From an uncultured Bacteroides sp. (GTDB lineage Bacteria > Bacteroidota > Bacteroidia > Bacteroidales > Bacteroidaceae): DNA of 64,000 nt. Position 1 is the first letter of the stretch; every line of letters begins with the position of its first letter. The notes under the pieces were generated by a model, which saw only the letters and a list, made by a program, of their open reading frames with translations, was not told the DNA's origin and ran no database searches. A program made the position numbers and the translations under genes. Shown piece after piece: positions 57,337 to 64,000 of the stretch. The stretch spans positions 1 through 64,000 of the forward strand of contig CAMTPC010000003.1 in the NCBI GenBank assembly GCA_947074295.1, written 5' to 3'.

Positions 57337-58590
57337 TTATGATGCAAATTGCTCACGTTTCCGCTTCAGTTTATTATACTGCTCTATCATGTGTTTGCGA
57401 CTCTGGATGATTTGCCATCTGTAAGCCATGCAAGTGCACAAGAAATAGATTACCGTCTGTATCCAAAGAGCTATATATTCCATGCGTACTTCTTCGAGGG
57501 TAGCTCCCATATTATTGATGCGCACATAACCATTGATACCGAATGTTGATGGAAACAAATACGAGAAGTATTTCCAAAAGGATGGTATGGCAGTTCCAGG
57601 CCATGAAATACCTGATAAAAATACTAAAGGTACGGATGTGAACACGAAGATTAGCATGCCCGTTTCGCGATTGCGTACGAAGATCGAAACTGACATGGCA
57701 AAAAATATACAAGCCGATAACAGCGGCATCGCAAAGAGTATGATGTCACGGGGCAAGCCTATTTGATTCAGGCGGAAGAAATAAGGAATGGCACAAAGTA
57801 CCCAAACTGACATGATAGCATAGATCAAACCATAACTTAAACCTTTACCCAATACGATACGTAGCGTGCCACTGTAATGACGATTGATCGGCACCAAATC
57901 TTTGAAACGGTTCTGCTCGCGTTGAGTTCCGGCAGATAGACCTATACCCAACAATAATGTTTGTTGGATCACAAGCACTAATACGGCGGGGATCAGGAAA
58001 GCTGCAAAACCATTGGTCGGATTGTACAGAGCCACATCTTCATATTCAATGGGGTAGGCTGTGATTTCGTCCAAGCGCTCGGTCGAATTGCCTGCGCGCT
58101 CTATCTTGATATCCCGGTTCATGTCAAGGGATACAGCCGTATTCGCCATAAGTATATTCTTATAATATAAAAGCCCACTCATGTCGCAATAGATGCTGAC
58201 GTGAGTCTGAATGCCACGTGCGATATCGTTGCTAAAGCTTGATGGGATATAAATGATACCATAGGCTTTGCGCTCGCGCATCATCTCCTTGGCTTCTTCC
58301 ATATCCGAGCAATAGGTGATGATATCTACTTCGGCTGTGGCATCTACCTTACGCAGATATTCGCGACTCATTGAACTACGTGACTCATCAACCACTACAA
58401 CAGGTACTTCGCGCACCACTTCATTGGTATAGATAAAACCATATAGCAATGGATAGATGATCGGCACAATGATAAAGAAAATCAATACACCTGGATCGCG
58501 AAAAGTAATACGAAACTCTTGCAACCAGATATAGAACATATCATCAATGCCTTCTTTTATCTTTTGTTTAAAATTACTCTCTTTCATCAA
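57337..58590 (-). CDS. ABC-2 type transporter permease
   Basis: FRDPGVLIFFIIVPIIYPLLYGFIYTNEVVREVPVVVVDESRSSMSRE; C-terminal TM segments with LSGISWPGTAIP. Confidence 0.9.
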   Translation of the reverse strand: MMKESNFKQKIKEGIDDMFYIWLQEFRITFRDPGVLIFFIIVPIIYPLLYGFIYTNEVVREVPVVVVDESRSSMSREYLRKVDATAEVDIITYCSDMEEAKEMMRERKAYGIIYIPSSFSNDIARGIQTHVSIYCDMSGLLYYKNILMANTAVSLDMNRDIKIERAGNSTERLDEITAYPIEYEDVALYNPTNGFAAFLIPAVLVLVIQQTLLLGIGLSAGTQREQNRFKDLVPINRHYSGTLRIVLGKGLSYGLIYAIMSVWVLCAIPYFFRLNQIGLPRDIILFAMPLLSACIFFAMSVSIFVRNRETGMLIFVFTSVPLVFLSGISWPGTAIPSFWKYFSYLFPSTFGINGYVRINNMGATLEEVRMEYIALWIQTVIYFLCTCMAYRWQIIQSRKHMIEQYNKLKRKREQFAS

Positions 58591-59768
58591 GGCATATATT
58601 TAATGTTGTGCAATGCATATTTCAATCGGGGAACGACCAAGAAAGGCAAAAGCATAAATATCAGAAGTGCCACATAGTTCATCCACGAGTAGGCCATGCT
58701 GTATCCATTGAGTGCTTGGTCTACATAGATGAGGAAGTAATGGCGCAAAGGGAATAACACACTGAGACCTTGTAATAGAGGGTTCATTGCCATCACAGGA
58801 AATGAGAACCCGCAGATAGAAATGGATACAACACCCCATAGTGAGGCAAAACTCAAGCCTAGACGAAGTGATGGGAATGAACCGATCATCACTACACCAC
58901 AAGCTTGTGATGCCAATACAAAGCATAATGATGCCAATATCATCGGGAATATGCCGCTATTGCAAGGGAAATGCAAGAAACCATAGAGATAGACATTATA
59001 AAAGATACTCATAATGAAGAAGACTATGGTCTGTGGCACTAACTTGCCTGCCAATGCGATATAAATAGAGTCATTGCTCAGACTAAGCCAATCGTTTGCA
59101 GTGCCATCCTTTATCTCAGTTCCTATCGAAAATACAGTCGTCATGAAAATCATGATCATAAGCATTGCTGGAACTAAAGTGTTGCATAGGTAAACCGAAT
59201 AGTTGAGCCAAGGATTGTTCAACGCATGCGTGTCAATAACGATGGGTTGCAGATTGGCCATGGCTTGTTGCTCAGTGGCGCCACGTGCGTACATCATCTT
59301 GCGGCTTGCAGCCCCCGAAGCCAATTCGCTCATCATCTTCATATCTTTCATCAGTAATGATCCGGCAACAAAGAATGAGTTGTTGGTGTAGAATGATATA
59401 GTGGGCTGTTTTTGCGATGTGGCATCGGTACTTAATCCCGGAGGTAGATAAAAGAATGCATAGATCTTCCCTTCTTGCATCGCAAGACGTGCCTCACTGA
59501 TGTTGGGATAATGGGCTATGACATTAGTTTGGCCAAATGAATCCAAGTTGCGGACGATGTTACGCGAAGTCGCAGTCTGATCCATGTCCACCACGCCTAC
59601 AGGCAGATTTGTGGGGAGGCCTGAGGCCATCAATGTTGTGAAGAAAATATAGCAGAACATTGGGGCGATGATCATACAGAAGATGTAGATAGGGCGCGAA
59701 CCAAACCTACGCAGCTCGCGTTTCATCACTAACCAAAGTGCAACATATTTCTTTGTTCTCTCTTCCAT
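58587..59768 (-). CDS. ABC-2 type transporter permease
   Basis: MKRELRRFGSRPIYIFCMIIAPMFCYIFFTTLMASGLPTNLPVGVVDMDQTATSRNIVR; C-terminal TM segments. 4-nt overlap with the next permease. Confidence 0.9.
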   Translation of the reverse strand: MEERTKKYVALWLVMKRELRRFGSRPIYIFCMIIAPMFCYIFFTTLMASGLPTNLPVGVVDMDQTATSRNIVRNLDSFGQTNVIAHYPNISEARLAMQEGKIYAFFYLPPGLSTDATSQKQPTISFYTNNSFFVAGSLLMKDMKMMSELASGAASRKMMYARGATEQQAMANLQPIVIDTHALNNPWLNYSVYLCNTLVPAMLMIMIFMTTVFSIGTEIKDGTANDWLSLSNDSIYIALAGKLVPQTIVFFIMSIFYNVYLYGFLHFPCNSGIFPMILASLCFVLASQACGVVMIGSFPSLRLGLSFASLWGVVSISICGFSFPVMAMNPLLQGLSVLFPLRHYFLIYVDQALNGYSMAYSWMNYVALLIFMLLPFLVVPRLKYALHNIKYMP

Positions 59769-59771
59769 TGT

Positions 59772-60764
59772 CTATTTCGCATTAATGATCACAGACATGC
59801 CAGGACGAAGACCTGGTACTGGAGTGATAGGGCGAGCACGTACTTCGAATGTTCTTAAATCGAACTGTCCTGTTGTTTTTGTGGCTTTCCAAGCCGCATA
59901 AGTGCCTAAGTCTTTTAAATAATATACTTGCAGGTCTATTTCTTTGTCCAAAGCTGGGATGAAAGCTACAAAGTCGGTTCCTACGGTCAAGCCACGGAGC
60001 AAATCTTCGCGTACGTTGAAGGTAACCCACATATCACTCATCACTGCAATATTCATGATAGGTGCACCCGTGCCTACCAACTCTCCAACTTTGGGGAATA
60101 TCTCTGTCACCTCCCCATCAGCAGAGGCAGTCAGAAAAGTTTCGTTGACATACGACTCGACCTCGGCCACTGCTCCTTTGGCACGCTCAGCCAATGCTGC
60201 CGCGGCAAGTTTATCCTCGCGCTCAGCGCCATTAACTGCCATATCATATTGGGATTTAGCGGCTTTCTCAGTGGCAATAGCCGCATTGAGTTGTGCCGAT
60301 ACTTCATCGAATTTCTGCGCAGGCATCACACCTTGTTCATATAAGTTTTTGACACGCGTAAAGGATTTCTGAGCGATATCTAATCCTGCGATCGCTTTCT
60401 GCCACATCTCATAGGCTGCCTGTATCTGCTCTTGACGTGCCCCTTTAATCGCCTTTTCGTTTTGAGCTTCGGCGGCAGATTGTGCGGCGCGAGCTTGCTC
60501 CAGTTTGGCCATGATATCTGGTGCCTCAAGAATGGCAAGTGTATCACCAGCTTTCACTTTCTGTCCCTCTTTTACACGAAATTCGAGTATTCTACCGGGT
60601 ACTTTGCTGGACACGCGGTATTCGTCCACTTCGGCTTGTCCTTGAATGATTTCGGGTCCTTTGCGCAATGTGAAGAATCCGACTAAAGCAACTAACACGA
60701 TAACTCCCATCAGAGTAAGGAAAGCAAGTAGCATATTGCTACTCTTAGATTTTTTTGATTCCAT
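59772..60764 (-). CDS. HlyD-family periplasmic adaptor (membrane fusion protein)
   Basis: N-terminal TM; VSSKVPGRILEFRVKEGQKVKAGDTLAILEAPDI; coiled-coil; GLRPGMSVIINAK. Confidence 0.93.
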   Translation of the reverse strand: MESKKSKSSNMLLAFLTLMGVIVLVALVGFFTLRKGPEIIQGQAEVDEYRVSSKVPGRILEFRVKEGQKVKAGDTLAILEAPDIMAKLEQARAAQSAAEAQNEKAIKGARQEQIQAAYEMWQKAIAGLDIAQKSFTRVKNLYEQGVMPAQKFDEVSAQLNAAIATEKAAKSQYDMAVNGAEREDKLAAAALAERAKGAVAEVESYVNETFLTASADGEVTEIFPKVGELVGTGAPIMNIAVMSDMWVTFNVREDLLRGLTVGTDFVAFIPALDKEIDLQVYYLKDLGTYAAWKATKTTGQFDLRTFEVRARPITPVPGLRPGMSVIINAK

Positions 60765-60869
60765 AGTGAATTTGTGATATCTGTGCTTGCGAATGCTATG
60801 AAGATGACGCTTCGCAAGCCTATTTTTTATTTGTTCTATTTTTATATTGGTTCAATCTTGATTATGGGT

Positions 60870-62336
60870 TTAGCGTAATGTACCCATAGAACGTTGAAGA
60901 TAAACCTCTGTGAGCTTCACATCAATTTGTGCATCTATTTTATCAGACTGTGCCGAAAGCCATGCTGTTTGTGCTTCCAATACATTGCTGGTAGGAATCA
61001 CACCTTCTTGGAACCCCAGGGTCGCATAACGCAGGTTTTCATCCGCTTTTTCTTGGTTCTTATTAGCCATGGCAAGCTTCTTGGCAGCCTCATTTACCTT
61101 AAAACTAGCCTGGTTTACTTGAAGTTCAATCTTCTCACGGGCTTCTTCTAATTTGTATTGAGCGATGCGAGCTTCCGATTTGGCAGCTTGTACTTTATAG
61201 TGACCTTCGCGCCAGTTCCAGATAGGCACTTGTAGCATTACGCCCACATTCCACATGCCACGAAATTTATTCTCGAAGCTGTTAAATACAGATGGGTTGG
61301 ATACTAGATACGAACCAACAAATGCTAAAGACGGCAGATGTTCGGCACGTTCCACGTTTACTTTCTGTTTATACATCATATGCGCCAACTCGAGGCTTCT
61401 GATTTCAGGGCGATTAGCAAAAGCTGACTCCAAGTCTGCTACTACGCCACCTTCTAGCAAGGGGATGTCTTCAATCGATTCATCCTCAAGCGTGATGTGA
61501 GTGGTCAAATCTATGCCGCAAAGTTGGCAAAGAAGCATCTTCGAAAGACTTAAACCATCCTCAACTTTGGTTAGTGTCATCTCTGCTTCATTGAGTTTCA
61601 CCATCACTGACAGGCCGTCGGCTTTTGTAGCTACTCCCTCGTTAACCATCAAATTGACATCGTGATTCAGCTTTTCTAGCAACGCTACATAGCTTTCGGC
61701 TAACTTCTTCTTATTGGACAACGAAACGACTTGCCAATAGACTTGATCAGTACTCAGAATCACTTCTTGCATGCCTGTGTTGTGCTGTTGACGCGCTAAT
61801 TCCTCTGCATATTGAGTGATTTTATTATAGGCTCTGATTTTACCGCCCATATAGAGTGGTTGTGTCAATGTGATAGCGCCAGCATACATATTGCGGGTAT
61901 CAGTACGCAAGGCATCGACTAGTGATTGACCGACTTGATTAAAGGTGTCACCAAGCTTTTCGCCTAATATCGTAAAAATAGGGCCAAATTGTTGTGCTAA
62001 GTCAGGTGACAGCTGTCCTAGAGCGCTACCCGTTTGTTCTATCATGCCACCAACTGTAGTTCCCATATTGGAGATGGTGGCCTTTTGACTTTTGCTCAGA
62101 AGAGAAATCTCTTTCTGCGTACGCATATAGCCTGCGGTTGCTGATATTTTAGGTAAATAATTGGTGAAAGCCGCTTTTCGCTTATAGTGTGCGGCGTTGA
62201 TTTCTTCACTACCGATGAGTAGTTCCTTGTTATTCTCTATCGCCATTGCACGGCAACTATCCAGACTTAATGTCATCTGAGCATTGCCAATGACTGTCAT
62301 GCATAACAAAGATGTGAGAATAAATACTTTTTTCAT
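60870..62336 (-). CDS. TolC-family outer-membrane efflux protein
   Basis: Signal peptide MKKVFILTSLLCMTVIGNAQ; LSLDSCRAMAIENNKEL; paired TolC-like repeats. ORF opens at 62381; MKKVF start at 62336 preferred. Confidence 0.93.
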   Translation of the reverse strand: MKKVFILTSLLCMTVIGNAQMTLSLDSCRAMAIENNKELLIGSEEINAAHYKRKAAFTNYLPKISATAGYMRTQKEISLLSKSQKATISNMGTTVGGMIEQTGSALGQLSPDLAQQFGPIFTILGEKLGDTFNQVGQSLVDALRTDTRNMYAGAITLTQPLYMGGKIRAYNKITQYAEELARQQHNTGMQEVILSTDQVYWQVVSLSNKKKLAESYVALLEKLNHDVNLMVNEGVATKADGLSVMVKLNEAEMTLTKVEDGLSLSKMLLCQLCGIDLTTHITLEDESIEDIPLLEGGVVADLESAFANRPEIRSLELAHMMYKQKVNVERAEHLPSLAFVGSYLVSNPSVFNSFENKFRGMWNVGVMLQVPIWNWREGHYKVQAAKSEARIAQYKLEEAREKIELQVNQASFKVNEAAKKLAMANKNQEKADENLRYATLGFQEGVIPTSNVLEAQTAWLSAQSDKIDAQIDVKLTEVYLQRSMGTLR

Positions 62337-62511
62337 TGTATCATACATATTATAAATGGAATAAGCCTTGGATGCGTCCATTTGTTTATTTTCAGTGTAT
62401 TACTGGTTGTAAGCGATGAGTTAACAGTGTAATAATTGCATAAACAACCGAAACAAAATTATAGGCTTTGTATGATATAGCAAAGGAATTTAATGATTTT
62501 TTATAAAAGAA

Positions 62512-62549
62512 ACCCCTGTTACAGCTTGCAACTAGCTTATAGCAGGGGT
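62512..62549 (-). terminator. Terminator of the 62588-63460 minus-strand gene
   Basis: ACCCCTG (62512-62518) pairs with CAGGGGT (62543-62549); on the minus strand it is followed by TTCTTTTA. Confidence 0.7.
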
Positions 62550-62587
62550 ATGGAACAGTAGAAAAGTTGTTTAAACCAGACTACTTT

Positions 62588-63460
62588 TTAGTTTAAAGAT
62601 ATGCTTTGAGATCCTATTAGTGCGCCTTCTGAGAAGATATCAACTCGGTAGGTACCTGCATTTAAGTACTCGTCCACATTCCAATAAACGGTAACTTGTT
62701 GCTCTTCTCCATTATATTCTATGTATTTACGTATGGAGTAGGGTAGAGTAGTATTCTCAAACTTAAATGTATTGGCTTCATTTCTGCAGAGCACTTCATT
62801 ATTGGGTTTATATATGTTAATGTATAAAGTGCGTTCACCCGTAGTAGCTGTAATGTTTTTTGTTATGGTAAAATTGATCACAAACTTGGTGACGTCTTTT
62901 ACCTTCTTCGCATTTCTATCTCGTTTGTTTTTTGGTTCAATCTGTATATTCGTAGCATCAAGTTGTGCAGCAAGTGTTACGCGCTTGTTTAATTGTTTCT
63001 TTTCTTCGGAAAGGGTGTTGACTTGTTTTGATGCGGCATTATATTTGCGAGTCACATCATCTATAATTTGTTTTTGCTCGGTAGTGAGACGATTCAATGA
63101 GTCAATTTGATTTATATAAGTAACCATTACTTTGCGTAGAGTGGCCAACTCTTTTTTCAGACGGCGAATTTCGGTAGCATTGGTGCTTTTTACTGTGCGT
63201 AGTTCTTCAAGAAGACGTTGTGTTTTTACCTGCTCTTGTTCTAGTAAGATTGATAGAGAGTCATTGGATACGGTAAGTTTTATTTCGTCGTATTGCTGGG
63301 CGAAATGTGTATATTCATTCTCGAGTTCCTCTTTCTCAAGGGCAAACTCTTCTCTTAATTCACTGTTGGTTCGCTTTTCGCTTACTAAAAGAAAAATTAC
63401 TGCCAATAGAGCTATCGTTAAAATGGCTATGGCAATGCTGATCATGGTTTTTTTATTCAT
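62588..63460 (-). CDS. Conserved hypothetical protein: N-terminal TM, long coiled coil, C-terminal beta domain
   Basis: TM MISIAIAILTIALLAVIFLLV; charged coiled-coil heptads; C-terminal TGERTLYINIYKPNNEVL...VTVYWNVDEYLNAGTYRVDIFSEG. Confidence 0.75.
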   Translation of the reverse strand: MNKKTMISIAIAILTIALLAVIFLLVSEKRTNSELREEFALEKEELENEYTHFAQQYDEIKLTVSNDSLSILLEQEQVKTQRLLEELRTVKSTNATEIRRLKKELATLRKVMVTYINQIDSLNRLTTEQKQIIDDVTRKYNAASKQVNTLSEEKKQLNKRVTLAAQLDATNIQIEPKNKRDRNAKKVKDVTKFVINFTITKNITATTGERTLYINIYKPNNEVLCRNEANTFKFENTTLPYSIRKYIEYNGEEQQVTVYWNVDEYLNAGTYRVDIFSEGALIGSQSISLN

Positions 63461-63752
63461 ACTATATACTATAGAATCAATTTATTGCAAAAAATGAATG
63501 CAAAAATAATCATTAAGTTTGGGTGTGCGGATTAAAGGAGCTAGGAGGTGTATCCAATTAACGTTTATTCTTAAATATTTAGAGGAGCTTGCTTCCTTTT
63601 CGCGTTTTCCACTATCGCATATTCTCATCATTTCTTTCAAGATACCTTTCTATAAAGCCAGTTTTGCAATCTCGACATTTCACATTCGATAACCAATGTT
63701 TTCTTTAACTAAAATTATTACGGAAATATTTCTTTAATATCAGGTAACGTTG

Positions 63753-63760
63753 TATTTTTG
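63753..63760 (+). promoter_or_regulatory. Bacteroidetes -7 element upstream of mdh
   Basis: TATTTTTG matches TAnnTTTG. Confidence 0.5.
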
Positions 63761-63808
63761 CCCGCAAATTAAGAAGGTATTAATTATCAATTTTAAAATA
63801 AAAAGAAT

Positions 63809-64000
63809 ATGTCAAAAGTAACCGTAGTAGGTGCCGGTAATGTAGGTGCTACTTGTGCAAATGTGTTGGCTTTCAATGAGGTAGCTGATGAAGTAGTAAT
63901 GCTTGATGTGAAAGATGGTGTTTCGGAAGGTAAAGCAATGGACATGATGCAATGTGCACAATTGCTTGGTTTCGATACAACTCTAGTAGGCTGTACTAAC
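63809..64000 (+). CDS. mdh: Malate dehydrogenase (partial, runs off the window)
   Basis: MSKVTVVGAGNVGATCANVLAFNEVADEVVMLDVKDGVSEGKAMDMMQCAQLLGFDTTLVGCTN: Rossmann GAGNVGA motif. Confidence 0.9.
   Translation, partial: MSKVTVVGAGNVGATCANVLAFNEVADEVVMLDVKDGVSEGKAMDMMQCAQLLGFDTTLVGCTN

Overview
This 64 kb window is a Bacteroidales-type (Bacteroides-like) chromosome segment. The call rests on GTG/ATG CDSs preceded by TAnnTTTG -7 elements, SusC/SusD pairs, a hybrid two-component system, and PorU/PorV. In order it contains: the 3' end of a tRNA-Val; queD-queE-folE; a DUF3943-type protein; a complete polysaccharide utilization locus at about 3.4-25.3 kb (HTCS regulator, two different SusC/D pairs, two surface glycan-binding-like lipoproteins, GH26, GH2); purB; an RluB/RsuA-type pseudouridine synthase with a long repetitive Gly/Arg/Asn-rich N-terminus; asnS; the rplM-rpsI-rpsB-tsf operon; a SUI1-like factor; a DUF5686-type protein; rex; an FAH-family hydrolase; porU-porV; ispF; a heparinase II/III-like protein; mnmA-S8 protease-xseA-xseB; ilvE; a PAS histidine kinase; trmB; an Mrp-type ATPase; GH20; a TolC/HlyD/two-permease exporter operon with no ATPase gene; a coiled-coil protein; and the start of mdh. 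The best candidates for something under-described are: (1) mutually exclusive long stems, plus a terminator-like hairpin, in the rpsB-tsf intergenic region; (2) two adjacent PUL lipoproteins that share two C-terminal domains but have unrelated N-termini (IPT/TIG-like versus fimbrillin-like); (3) the low-complexity tail on the pseudouridine synthase; (4) a Cys-rich PAS-like sensor kinase. I saw no CRISPR array, IS element, prophage or defence system. All family calls come from motif recognition by eye; no database search was run.
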